From Sphingomonas sp. 37zxx (GTDB taxonomy: Bacteria; Pseudomonadota; Alphaproteobacteria; Sphingomonadales; Sphingomonadaceae): 64,000 nt of DNA. The notes under the pieces are model-generated. The model saw only the letters and a program-made list of their open reading frames with translations. It made no database searches and was not told where the DNA came from. Below are positions 45,265 through 57,256 of the stretch, piece after piece; positions within the stretch are counted from its first letter, which is position 1, and each line of letters opens with the position of its first letter. Position numbers and translations under genes: made by a program. The DNA lies in assembly GCF_000786205.1 (NCBI RefSeq), contig NZ_JROH01000016.1, positions 1 through 64,000 on the forward strand. The letters run 5' to 3'.

Positions 45265-46440
45265 GTGTTGACGACGAAGACCTTGCGCTGGTTCGGGCCG
45301 ACAGATCCGGTTCGCCTGCGCGATATTCGCCAGGCTGGCGCGACCGAGGTGGTGACTGCATTGCATGAACTGCCCAATGGCGCGGTGTGGCCGCAAGCCG
45401 CGATCGCCGCGCGCAAGGCCGAGATCGCGGCGGCAGGGCTTGGCTGGACCGTGGTCGAGAGCCTGCCGGTCGACGAAGCGATCAAGACACGGTCGACCGA
45501 TTGGGACCGGATGATCGATCATTATTGCCAAAGCCTGCGCAACCTTGCCGCCTGCGGGATCACGGTCGTCACCTATAATTTCATGCCGCTGCTCGATTGG
45601 ACGCGAACCGATCTGGCGTGGGAATTGCCCGATGGCGCGCGCGCGCTTCGCTTCGATCCGATCGCGCTGGCGGTGTATGACCTGCATATGCTGCACCGCC
45701 CCGGGGCGGATGCCGACTATGACGATTCGGTGCGCGATGCGGCGGCGCGGCGCTATGCCGTGATGGATGCGGCAGCGCGCGGCACGCTCGAGCGGACGAT
45801 CATCGCCGGGCTGCCGGGTAGCGAGGAGGGGTTCACCTCGCCCGCGTTTCTGGCGGCGATCGGCAGCTATGACGCGATCGATGCCGAGATGCTTCGCGCC
45901 AATCATGTCGCATTCCTGGCGGCGGTGTGTCCGGTGGCTGATACTGTCGGCATCCGGCTGGTGGTGCATCCCGACGATCCGCCGTTTCCGATTTTCGGCC
46001 TGCCGCGCGTGGTCAGCACCGAGAGCGATGTCGCGGCGCTGTTCGCCAAGGTGCCGAACCGGTCGAACGGGCTTTGCTTCTGCACCGGATCATTCGGGGT
46101 TCGCGCCGATAACGACTTGCCCGGCATGGTCGATCGGCTGGGCGATCGGATCGGCTTCCTGCATTTGCGATCGGTGCAGCGCGAGCAGGGTGGCGCATTC
46201 CACGAGGCAGCACACCTGGAAGGGGACGCCGATATGGCGGCGGTGATGGCGGCGGTGAACCGGCTGTCCGCGCGCGAGGGGAAGAGCATTCCGATGCGGC
46301 CCGATCATGGGCATCAGATGCTCGACGACCTCAACCGCACCACCAATCCGGGCTATTCGCTGCTGGGCCGGATGCGCGGGCTGGCCGAATTGCGTGGGCT
46401 GGAACTAGGCATCGCCTATGCGGCGGGGCGGATCGGGTAA
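45265..46440 (+). CDS. uxuA: Mannonate dehydratase
   Basis: Dehydrates D-mannonate to 2-keto-3-deoxygluconate in glucuronate breakdown. The 391-residue TIM barrel opens with LRWFGPTDPVRLRDIRQAGATEVVTALH and has ITVVTYNFMPLLDWTRTDL, VVHPDDPPFPIFGLPRVVS, GLCFCTGSFGVRADND and the metal-binding MRPDHGHQMLDDL. It starts with GTG, AGGA seven bases upstream. The last 36 bases overlap the 3' end of the opposite aldo/keto reductase gene. uxaC, uxuB and KDG kinase are not in the window. Confidence 0.95.
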   Translation: MLTTKTLRWFGPTDPVRLRDIRQAGATEVVTALHELPNGAVWPQAAIAARKAEIAAAGLGWTVVESLPVDEAIKTRSTDWDRMIDHYCQSLRNLAACGITVVTYNFMPLLDWTRTDLAWELPDGARALRFDPIALAVYDLHMLHRPGADADYDDSVRDAAARRYAVMDAAARGTLERTIIAGLPGSEEGFTSPAFLAAIGSYDAIDAEMLRANHVAFLAAVCPVADTVGIRLVVHPDDPPFPIFGLPRVVSTESDVAALFAKVPNRSNGLCFCTGSFGVRADNDLPGMVDRLGDRIGFLHLRSVQREQGGAFHEAAHLEGDADMAAVMAAVNRLSAREGKSIPMRPDHGHQMLDDLNRTTNPGYSLLGRMRGLAELRGLELGIAYAAGRIG

Positions 46441-47475
46441 TCGGCGAGCGGCCCCGGCTTCAGGCGGGGCCAGCGCTTCGTCGGCAAAGCATTCGGTGTC
46501 AATCTGTGCTTGCTGCGCCGCCGAATAGCGCGCGCCGTGGACAGCGCCCGGAGCGAACAGCGTATCGATCGCGGCGATCGTCTGGTCGTCGAGGGTCAGT
46601 TGGGCGGCGGCGAGGTTTTGATCGAGATGCTCGATGCTGCGCGTGCCCGGGATCGGCACGATCGCGGCGTCGCGCGCCAACAGCCATGCCAGCGAAAGCT
46701 GCGCCGGGGCTACCTCGATCGATCGTGCGAGCGTATCGAACTGCGCCACGAGCGCCAGGTTCCGCCGCAAATGATCGCCCAGGAAGCGCGGCATCGTCAG
46801 ACGGATGTCGCCGGCAGCATAATGATCGTCGGCCACCGCGCCCGCCAACATACCGCGCGCGACGGGCGAGAAGGCCACGAAGCCGATGCCGAGCGCGCGG
46901 CAGGTGTCGAGCACCGCGATTTCGGGGTTTCGCACCATCGGCGAATATTCGCTTTGCACCGCGGCGATCGGGTGAACGGCATGCGCGCGCCGGATCGTCG
47001 CGGCGCTCATTTCGCTGAGTCCGATCGCGCCGATCTTGCCCGCTTCCTTCGCCCGCACCAGCGCGCCGACCGACTCCTCGATCGCGATCCGGGAATCGAG
47101 CCGGTGAAGATAATATAGGTCGATATGATCGGTGCCGAGTCGCGTGAGCGCGGCATCGAGCGTGCGCGCGATCGCCTGGGGCGACCCGTCGACCCAGCGC
47201 TTTCCGTCGTACAGGTCGAGCACGCATTTCGATGCGAGCACGAATTCCTGGCGGCGATGCATGACCGCGGCAGCGATCAGCCGCTCGTTCGCGCCGCCGC
47301 CATAGAGCGCGGCAGTGTCGAGCAGGGTCACGCCGCTGTCGAGCGCGTGGTTCAACAGGCGCCCCCCGGCATCGGCGGGCGGCGGATCGCCATAGGCGTG
47401 GCTGAGGTTCATGCAGCCCAACCCGATCGCCGATACCGAAATGCCGCCGATGTCTCGGGTGGGAAGGGTCGTCAC
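46405..47475 (-). CDS. Aldo/keto reductase, last gene of the lig operon
   Basis: A 356-residue NADPH-dependent reductase. The tetrad is visible: Asp and Tyr in LLDTAALYGGGANE, Lys in FVLASKCV and His in YYLHRLDSR. PIPGTRSIEHLDQNLAA is the cofactor phosphate site. The start overlaps the pobA stop by 4 bases, so it is part of the aromatic operon. It may reduce or detoxify aromatic aldehydes such as 4-hydroxybenzaldehyde or vanillin, but no lig pathway step requires it; this is a guess. Confidence 0.85.
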   Translation of the reverse strand: MTTLPTRDIGGISVSAIGLGCMNLSHAYGDPPPADAGGRLLNHALDSGVTLLDTAALYGGGANERLIAAAVMHRRQEFVLASKCVLDLYDGKRWVDGSPQAIARTLDAALTRLGTDHIDLYYLHRLDSRIAIEESVGALVRAKEAGKIGAIGLSEMSAATIRRAHAVHPIAAVQSEYSPMVRNPEIAVLDTCRALGIGFVAFSPVARGMLAGAVADDHYAAGDIRLTMPRFLGDHLRRNLALVAQFDTLARSIEVAPAQLSLAWLLARDAAIVPIPGTRSIEHLDQNLAAAQLTLDDQTIAAIDTLFAPGAVHGARYSAAQQAQIDTECFADEALAPPEAGAARRLPDPPRRIGDA

Positions 47476-48653
47476 AAGGGCAATCCGATATAGTTTTCGG
47501 CAATGGCGCTCTGCATTGCCACTGAATCGGCGACATAGTCCAGTTCGGCACGCTGCATGCGATGCTCGAACGCGCCGTCCTCAGGAAAGCGGTGCATCAG
47601 CCGGGTCAGCGACCAGCTGAACCGCTCGGCCTTCCAGATGCGGGCGAGCGCGCGTTGCTGATAGCCGTCGATCCCCGCCGAGCGGCCATGCTTGAGCGCG
47701 TCGATCAAGGCTTCGCTGAGGTACACGACGTCCGATGCGGCCAGGTTCAGGCCCTTTGCGCCGGTGGGGGGAACGATGTGCGCTGCGTCGCCCGCCAGGA
47801 ACAGGCTGCCCCGGCGCATCGTTTCAAACACATAGGAGCGAAGCGGCGCGATCGACATTTCGAGCGCGGGGCCGCGCGTGACCGGCAAATCGGCGAGCAG
47901 CGCGAACCGGCGTTCCAATTCGTCCCACAGCCGCTCCTCGGGCCAGTTTTCGATCCGTTCGGTCAGTGGCAGCTGGATGTAATAGCGGCTGCGCGTCGGC
48001 GAGCGCATCGACGCCAGCGCAAAGCCATCGGCGGTGTTGGCATAGATTAATTCGGGATGGCAGGGCGGCACATCGGCCAGAATGCCCAACCAGCCAAAGG
48101 GATAGGCGCGTTCGAATTCGGGACCGTCGCCGATCGCCTTTCGGCTGGGGCCATGAAACCCGTCGCAACCGGCGATGAAGCGCGCTTCGAGCCGATGTTG
48201 CTCGCCGTCATGGGTGAAGGTGACGCATGGCGCATCGCCGTCAATATCGTGCAGCGCCACGTCGCCGGCATCGAACAGGATCGGCAAGCCGCGCTCGGGA
48301 GCCGCATCGATCAAGTCGCGCGTCACTTCGGTCTGGCCATAGACGGTGACATGGCGGCCGGTGAGCGTCTTGATGTCGATGCGGATGTTGCGATCGTCGG
48401 TTGCCAGGTTGAAGCCGTGTTCGATCAACCCTTCAGCATCGAGGCGCTTGGCTAGGCCCAGATCGCGCAGGAGATCGGTGGTCACCGCTTCGAGCACCCC
48501 GGCGCGGATCCGCCCCTCGACATAGCGCCGGTTCTGGCGCTCGACGATGACGCAGTCGATCCCCGCCTGGCAAAGCCGGTGGCCGAGCATCAGGCCGGCC
48601 GGACCGGCACCGATGATCGCCACATCGGTGCGGCGAACCAACGGCGCGCTCAT
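47472..48653 (-). CDS. pobA: 4-hydroxybenzoate 3-monooxygenase
   Basis: FAD-dependent hydroxylation of 4-hydroxybenzoate to protocatechuate with NAD(P)H and O2. The 393-residue protein has the FAD motif IIGAGPAGLMLGHRL, the PobA-specific RIRAGVLEAVTTDLLRDLG, the IAGCDGFHGPSRKAI region with the DG motif and GDAAHIVPPTGAKGLNLA near the flavin. Length matches PobA (about 390-394). It lies between ligC and the aldo/keto reductase gene, overlapping both by 4 bases, so it is regulated with protocatechuate cleavage. Confidence 0.94.
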   Translation of the reverse strand: MSAPLVRRTDVAIIGAGPAGLMLGHRLCQAGIDCVIVERQNRRYVEGRIRAGVLEAVTTDLLRDLGLAKRLDAEGLIEHGFNLATDDRNIRIDIKTLTGRHVTVYGQTEVTRDLIDAAPERGLPILFDAGDVALHDIDGDAPCVTFTHDGEQHRLEARFIAGCDGFHGPSRKAIGDGPEFERAYPFGWLGILADVPPCHPELIYANTADGFALASMRSPTRSRYYIQLPLTERIENWPEERLWDELERRFALLADLPVTRGPALEMSIAPLRSYVFETMRRGSLFLAGDAAHIVPPTGAKGLNLAASDVVYLSEALIDALKHGRSAGIDGYQQRALARIWKAERFSWSLTRLMHRFPEDGAFEHRMQRAELDYVADSVAMQSAIAENYIGLPL

Positions 48654-49597
48654 GGCTGAAGCTGGGCTTCGAGGCCGTGCAGCACCCGGTAACAGGGCAG
48701 CACCTGCGCCACCGAAGCATTGGGTTCACGCCCCTCGCGGATCGCGGCGATGAATTCGCGGTCCTGCAATTCGATGCCGTTGGTCGACACAGCGACGCCC
48801 GACAGATCGATCGGCTCTTCCTTGCCGGTCACCAGATCATCGTAGCGCGCGATCCAGGTACCGTTGTCGCAGATATAGCGAAAGAACGTCCCAAGCGGCC
48901 CGTCATTGTTGAAACTGAGCGACAGCGTGCAGATCGCGCCGCTTTCGGCCTTGAGCTGGATCGACATGTCCATCGCGATCCCGAGTTCGGGATGCAGCGG
49001 CCCTTGCACCGCATTGGCTTGAACGATCGGCCCGGCCTGATAGGCGAACAGATCGACGGTGTGCGCGGCGTGGTGCCATAGCAGGTGATCGGTCCATGAC
49101 CGGGGCTCGCCCTTGGCATTCATGTTCTTGCGGCGAAAGAAATAGGTCTGCACGTCCATCTGCTGGACCGAAAGCTGCCCCGCGACGATCCGGTCGTTCA
49201 GATATTGATGGCTGGGATTGAAGCGCCGGGTGTGGCCGACCATCGCCACCAGCCCGGTCTCCTGCTGCTTGGCCAGCACCGCTTCTGCATCGGCAAGGCT
49301 GTCGGCCAGCGGAATTTCGACCTGAACATGCTTGCCAGCAGCCAGGCACTGGATCGCCTGCTCGGCATGCATCTGGGTGGGCGTGCACAGAATGACGGCG
49401 TCGACATCGTCGCGCGCCAGGCTGTCGGCAAGGTCGGTGGTCGCATGGCCGATGCCATATTTCGCGGCCACCGCCTGGGTGGGTTCCAGCCGGCGACCGA
49501 CCAGGCTCACCACCTCGGCCCCGTCGATCTGCCGGATCCCGTCGAGATGCTTTTCGCCAAAAGCACCTGCGCCCGCCAGGGCGATACGAATTGTCAT
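48650..49597 (-). CDS. ligC: 4-carboxy-2-hydroxymuconate-6-semialdehyde dehydrogenase
   Basis: Oxidises the hemiacetal of 4-carboxy-2-hydroxymuconate-6-semialdehyde to 2-pyrone-4,6-dicarboxylate with NADP+. The 315-residue Gfo/Idh/MocA-family protein has the Rossmann motif IALAGAGAFGEKH, ILCTPTQMHAEQAI, the catalytic-site EIPLADS (in place of EKP, typical of LigC) and RRKNMNAKGEPRSWTDHLLWHHAAHTVD. The start at 49595-49597 gives MTIRIALAGAG; the ORF extends 18 basic codons further. It follows ligB by 50 bases. Confidence 0.93.
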   Translation of the reverse strand: MTIRIALAGAGAFGEKHLDGIRQIDGAEVVSLVGRRLEPTQAVAAKYGIGHATTDLADSLARDDVDAVILCTPTQMHAEQAIQCLAAGKHVQVEIPLADSLADAEAVLAKQQETGLVAMVGHTRRFNPSHQYLNDRIVAGQLSVQQMDVQTYFFRRKNMNAKGEPRSWTDHLLWHHAAHTVDLFAYQAGPIVQANAVQGPLHPELGIAMDMSIQLKAESGAICTLSLSFNNDGPLGTFFRYICDNGTWIARYDDLVTGKEEPIDLSGVAVSTNGIELQDREFIAAIREGREPNASVAQVLPCYRVLHGLEAQLQP

Positions 49598-49647
49598 GTC
49601 ATTCTCCAATGCCGATCGTCGCCGCCGCGGCGGCGACGCCGGTTGCG

Positions 49648-50984
<1,337 letters not shown>

Positions 50985-50992
<8 letters not shown>

Positions 50993-51296
50993 GACCATTC
51001 ACCTTCCATTCCTGCCATTCGAAGGGCAGCGGGGCTTCGCGAAAGGCGAACCGGTTGAGATGTTCCTCAACCACGCCGCGCATCCGATCGTCATTGCCGT
51101 CGGTCGGCACACTCAGCACCAGCGCCAGCGAATCGTCATGCGCGGTTAGTTCGAGCACCGCGCCATTGTCGAAGGGAACCCGCCCCGTCGCCGCGTCGAA
51201 CTCGACCGCGAAACGGCGGCTCCAATGTTTGCACAATTGCTGAAGATACCGACTGGCACTGGCGGTTGCCACGCGCCCTTCGCACTGGTTGGTCAT
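50985..51296 (-). CDS. DUF2218-type small protein inside the lig operon
   Basis: A 103-residue soluble protein: the DUF2218 pattern is seen as EGRVATASASRYLQQLCKHWSRRFAVEF, VPFDNGAVLELTAHDDSLALVLSV and MRGVVEEHLNRFAFREAPLPFEWQ. Members of this family have no known reaction; they are short alpha/beta proteins. Here the gene overlaps ligJ by 4 bases and ligA by 8, so it is made in step with both. It could be an accessory factor of the dioxygenase or hydratase. A start at 51294-51296 is the only sensible one; the ORF upstream is antisense-like read-through. Confidence 0.8.
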
Positions 51297-52318
51297 ACCC
51301 CTCGCTCCTTCAATTTGGCGTCTAGGCGTGGAAACACGCGCCGCGCATTGCCTTCGAAAATGGCGTGTCGCTGTTCGTCGCTGATCGGCAGCGCATCGAC
51401 ATAGCGTTTGGTATCGTCGAAATATTGGCCGGTGGTGGGATCGATCCCGCGGACCGCGCCGACCATTTCGCTGCCGAACAGGATGTTCTTGGTGTCGATC
51501 ACTTCGGCCAGCAGATCGATGCCGGGCTGATGATAGACGCAGGTGTCGAAGAACACGTTGTTCATGACATGACCGTCGAGCGCTGGCTTGTTCAGCATGT
51601 CGGCCAGGCCGCGATACCGCCCCCAATGATAGGGCACCGCGCCGCCGCCATGCGGGATGATGAAGCGCAGCGTCGGAAAATCGGCGAACAGGTCGCCCTC
51701 GATCAATTGCATGAAGGCGATGGTGTCGGCGGCGATGTAATAGGCGCCGGTGGCGTGCATCGCCGGATTGCAGCTGCCCGACACATGGATCATGGCCGGC
51801 ACGTCGAGCTCGACCATCTTCTCGTAAAAAGGATACCAGAAGCGATCGGTGAGCGGCGGGTGTGCGAACCGGCCACCGCCCGGATCGGGATTGAGATTGC
51901 AGCCGATAAAGCCGAGGTCGGTGACGCAGCGTTCGAGCTCGGCGACCGATCCCGCCATGTCGGCGAGCGGACTTTGCGGCAGCATGCAGACGCCGGCGAA
52001 AATGTCGGGATACAGGCCGACACAGCGCGCGATCAGGTCATTGTTTGCGCGCGCCCAGGCGGTCGCCACCGCCTCGTCGCCGATATGCGGGGCCATTGCC
52101 GATGCGCGCGGGCTGAAGATCGTCATGTCGGCCACGCGCTCGCGCAGCAGGCGAAGCTGGTTCGCCTCCAGCGTTTCGCGAATCTCGTCATCCGAAATCG
52201 CGGGATAGGCAGGCGCGGAGTCGCCGGCCTTGAACGCCGCCTTTTGCGCGTCGCGCCAGGCCGAATGCGCGGCGGGTGCCGTCGTGTAATGACCGTGGCA
52301 ATCGATCACGAGCGTCAT
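51293..52318 (-). CDS. ligJ: 4-oxalomesaconate hydratase
   Basis: Hydrates the enol form of 4-oxalomesaconate to 4-carboxy-4-hydroxy-2-oxoadipate. The 341-residue amidohydrolase-superfamily protein matches SYK-6 LigJ in length. It has the metal motif DCHGHYT (His8, His10), GFIGCNLNPDPGG, MIHVSGSCNP, LRFIIPHGGGAVPYHWGRYRG and ILFGSEMVGAVRGIDP. Overlaps both neighbours by 4 bases. Confidence 0.94.
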   Translation of the reverse strand: MTLVIDCHGHYTTAPAAHSAWRDAQKAAFKAGDSAPAYPAISDDEIRETLEANQLRLLRERVADMTIFSPRASAMAPHIGDEAVATAWARANNDLIARCVGLYPDIFAGVCMLPQSPLADMAGSVAELERCVTDLGFIGCNLNPDPGGGRFAHPPLTDRFWYPFYEKMVELDVPAMIHVSGSCNPAMHATGAYYIAADTIAFMQLIEGDLFADFPTLRFIIPHGGGAVPYHWGRYRGLADMLNKPALDGHVMNNVFFDTCVYHQPGIDLLAEVIDTKNILFGSEMVGAVRGIDPTTGQYFDDTKRYVDALPISDEQRHAIFEGNARRVFPRLDAKLKERGV

Positions 52319-53175
52319 GCGGCATCATCCCATGTTGTCAGCGATGGCAGCAACGCGCGCAGCTTTTGCGTCAGGCCTGCCGGCGGTGTTTCGCCCAGCC
52401 TGCCGATCGTGCGTTGCCGTTCGGCGGTGGCGCGGCTCATCGCACTGCCGGTGCCGAGGGCATCGAGCGTGGCGACGACCTCCTCCATCTCGGCAGTGCG
52501 GCGATTGCCGTGCAGCATCATCCGGTCGAGATTATAGTCGAAGCGCCGGCCCCAATCGGCACCGGGCCAGCTTGCGTCGAGCGAGGCGATCACCGCCGCA
52601 CGCACCCCGGCGGCTTCGGCGGCGAGCGCGCATTCGGCCGACAATGCCTCGATCCCTTTCACCATCACCGATCGGATCATCTTGATCGCCGACGCATCGC
52701 CGATGCTCTCGCCGGCGATGGCCACCTGGGTAAAGCCCATCGCCCGAAGCGCGGCGGCACCGGCAGCGGCATGGGGGCCGGCGAGCAGGATCGGGACATT
52801 GCGCCGGGCGGGTTCAACCGGAGCCATGATCGCCATGTCGACATAGCGGACCTGCGGCCCCAGCGCGGCTGCGGCAGCGCGCTTGGTATCGGGGGCGACC
52901 GAATTGCCGTCGAGCCACAGTGTGCCGGCATTGGGCACGGCGGCGCGGGCGACCGTAAGCGCTTGATCGGCGGTTACCAGCAACAGGATCGTCGATGCGC
53001 CGGTGACAGCTTCGCCGAGGCTGGGGATCGCGGTGACGCCTGCTGCTGCAAAATCGGCTTGCTTGGCGGCGATTGTCGCTGGGTCGGTGAGTTTCAGGTC
53101 ATGGCCGCGGTCGCCGGCACGCGCGAACGCCATCGCCGCTTCGCCAAAACCGATGAAGGTGGGAGGTGTCTCCAT
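52315..53175 (-). CDS. NAD(P)-dependent oxidoreductase with DUF1932 domain
   Basis: A 286-residue protein of the 6-phosphogluconate/3-hydroxyisobutyrate dehydrogenase superfamily. It has the Rossmann opening TFIGFGEAAMAFA, an NADP-type beta2 region and the C-terminal DUF1932 domain starting at IKMIRSVMVKGIEAL. The catalytic Lys of the superfamily is likely in this IKMIRS. Its stop overlaps ligJ's start by 4 bases and it lies 54 bases after ligR. The lig pathway has no step for it; it could act on a side product such as an alpha-keto acid. Reaction unknown. Confidence 0.82.
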   Translation of the reverse strand: METPPTFIGFGEAAMAFARAGDRGHDLKLTDPATIAAKQADFAAAGVTAIPSLGEAVTGASTILLLVTADQALTVARAAVPNAGTLWLDGNSVAPDTKRAAAAALGPQVRYVDMAIMAPVEPARRNVPILLAGPHAAAGAAALRAMGFTQVAIAGESIGDASAIKMIRSVMVKGIEALSAECALAAEAAGVRAAVIASLDASWPGADWGRRFDYNLDRMMLHGNRRTAEMEEVVATLDALGTGSAMSRATAERQRTIGRLGETPPAGLTQKLRALLPSLTTWDDAA

Positions 53176-53229
53176 GAGCAGACGGTGTAGAAAGCCGATC
53201 GGCGGGCAACCAATCGAAATGCACGGCAG

Positions 53230-54441
53230 TCATTCGATTTTGGGAATTCCAATGTCCTTCGCGGTCTCTTCGATCAGGTTCATCAGCCGTTGCTGCGCCG
53301 CGCTGGGCCGCCAGGCGGCGCGCGTCGTCAGGCCAATCGATCGGATGCTGTCGGGCAGCGGCGGGCCGATCATCCCGAGCATGCCCGCGTCGATCTCCAG
53401 CGCCACCTGATCGCGCGACAGCAGCGCGAGCAGGTTCGAATCCTGCAAGATGCCGCGAATGACCATCACCGATCCGCATTCGAGCGGGGCAGGCGGCAGC
53501 GGATGGCCAGCGAACAGCGCGTGCCATTGCTGGCGCAGCGGCGTGCCGCGCGATCCCACCACCCAGGGGTAGCGCGCAAGTTGTTCGGGGCTGGGTCGGC
53601 TGATCGCCGCCAGTGGATGGCCGGCGCGGCCGATCACGGAGAGATGATCGGTAAACAACGGGCGTTGATCGAGGTCGGCTGACGGGGTTTCGCGCACGGC
53701 ACCGACCATCATGTCGAGCACACCATCGCGCAGCGGATCGACCAGTTCGCGCCACGATCCTTCGACCACATCGATGACCACGGTGGGCGAGATGCGCGTG
53801 AAGCGCGCCAGCGCACGCGGCAGCAGCAGCGCGCGCGACAGGGGCATCGCGCCGATGACGATCCGTCCGGCATCTTCGGGATCGGGGGAAATTTCGGCGA
53901 TGCCGGCGGCAATCTCGCGATGCGCCAGCCGAACCGCGCGCGCCATGCGGTGGCCGTGCTGGGTGAGCACGGTGCCGCGCCCGCGCCGCTCGACCAGCGC
54001 GACCCCGCTCACCTGCTCGAGATCGCGAACGGCACGGTGCAGCGCCGGGGGCGACAGGCCATAGGCAGCCGAGGCCGCCGCAAAGCCGCCGGCATCGGCG
54101 ATGCGGAGGAAAGCGTCGAGTTGCGTGGCGGTCATCAGCCGATCAGGCGTGGCAAAGCCCCGCGCGGCGGGCGGGCGGCTGCGAACCGCCGACGCCAGAT
54201 GGGCAAGTGCCGCCTCGGCGCGCTGGGCCAGCGCCTCGCCCGCCTGAGTGACGCAAATGCCATCGGGCCGGCGATCGAACAACATCGTTCCCAATTGGCG
54301 TTCGAGCTTGGCGATCCCTTGAGTCAAAGCGGGCTGTGACAAGCCGACGCGGGCGGCGGCGGCGCTGAGGGTGCCGTCGTCGCGAATGATCGCCAACGCG
54401 CGCAGATGGCGCAGGTTGAGGTCGAAGGGAGTGAGCGGCAT
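53230..54441 (-). CDS. ligR: LysR-type regulator with two helix-turn-helix domains (LigR-like)
   Basis: A 403-residue protein, about 100 longer than a usual LysR regulator. Residues 7-66 form one winged HTH (LRALAIIRDDGTLSAAAARVGLSQPALTQGI), and residues 102-161 a second (LDAFLRIADAGGFAAASAAYGLSPPALHRAVRDLE). The effector-binding domain follows from about 193 (GRIVIGAMPLSRALLLPRAL) to 385. It precedes the leftward operon and is divergent from ligK, so it most likely activates both in response to protocatechuate or a ring-cleavage product, as SYK-6 LigR does. Confidence 0.85.
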   Translation of the reverse strand: MPLTPFDLNLRHLRALAIIRDDGTLSAAAARVGLSQPALTQGIAKLERQLGTMLFDRRPDGICVTQAGEALAQRAEAALAHLASAVRSRPPAARGFATPDRLMTATQLDAFLRIADAGGFAAASAAYGLSPPALHRAVRDLEQVSGVALVERRGRGTVLTQHGHRMARAVRLAHREIAAGIAEISPDPEDAGRIVIGAMPLSRALLLPRALARFTRISPTVVIDVVEGSWRELVDPLRDGVLDMMVGAVRETPSADLDQRPLFTDHLSVIGRAGHPLAAISRPSPEQLARYPWVVGSRGTPLRQQWHALFAGHPLPPAPLECGSVMVIRGILQDSNLLALLSRDQVALEIDAGMLGMIGPPLPDSIRSIGLTTRAAWRPSAAQQRLMNLIEETAKDIGIPKIE

Positions 54442-54457
54442 GGTGCTGGCGATAGCA

Positions 54458-54534
54458 AAAACTTATCGGCGCTGCATCCGGCGATGTTGGCACGGCACCG
54501 GGTTGGGCCGGGCCGATGATTGCGGAAAACTTAT
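54458..54534. promoter_or_regulatory. Direct repeat AAAACTTAT in the ligR-ligK divergent promoter region
   Basis: AAAACTTAT occurs at 54458-54466 and again at 54526-54534, 68 bases apart, within the 177-bp gap between ligR and ligK. The first is 17 bases from the ligR ATG. They are candidate LigR contact sites or -10 elements; no extended T-N11-A palindrome is obvious. Confidence 0.4.
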
Positions 54535-54618
54535 ACCAGCCCGAACAATCTATTGGGCGCGGGCAGGGCGTCATGCTTAGCTTTTGGCCTGCTCATGCGA
54601 TGTGAAAGGATTAGAGCC

Positions 54619-55285
54619 ATGGCCGGACGGGTAGTTCGCACGATCGAACGCGCAAGCCGCGAGGTGATCGATGGGCTGGCCGCAGCCGGCGTTGCCACAG
54701 TACACGAAGCGCAGGGGCGGATCGGCTTGCTCGGCCATTATATGCGACCGATTTATCCGGGCGCGCGCATCGCCGGATCGGCGATCACGATTTCGTCCCC
54801 GCCGGGGGACAATTGGATGCTGCATGTCGCGATCGAGCAGCTTGGGGAAGGCGACATCCTGGTCCTGGCCCCGACTTCCCACTGTTTCGACGGTTATTTC
54901 GGCGATCTGCTGGCGACCAGCGCGATGGCGCGCGGGTGTCGCGGGCTGGTGATAGATGCCGGGGTTCGCGATGTCCGCGATCTGACGCAGATGGGCTTTC
55001 CGGTCTGGTCTAAAGCGGTGTCGGCGCAAGGGACGATCAAGGCGACGCTGGGATCGGTCAACGTGCCGATCGTCTGCGCCGGGGCTGCGATCGATGCGGG
55101 CGACGTGATCGTCGCCGATGACGATGGCGTCTGCGTGGTCAAGCGCGCCGATGCCGAGGCGGTGCTGGCAAAGGCCCGCGCGCGCGAGGCCAATGAAGAG
55201 GCCAAGCGCCAGCGGCTGGCCGCCGGCGAACTGGGGCTCGACATTTACGACATGCGCGGCACGCTGGAGCGGATGGGCCTGCGCT

Positions 55286-55293
<8 letters not shown>
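54619..55293 (+). CDS. ligK: 4-carboxy-4-hydroxy-2-oxoadipate aldolase/oxaloacetate decarboxylase
   Basis: Cleaves CHA to pyruvate and oxaloacetate, the last step of protocatechuate 4,5-cleavage. The 224-residue RraA-like protein has [53 protein letters not shown] containing the conserved Arg-Asp pair and [12 protein letters not shown]. The start at 54619 has AAAGGA 9 bases upstream. It overlaps ligU by 8 bases. Confidence 0.94.
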
Positions 55294-57225
<1,932 letters not shown>

Positions 57226-57256
57226 CCGATCGACCCAGAGCGGGGCGGTCAGCCGA

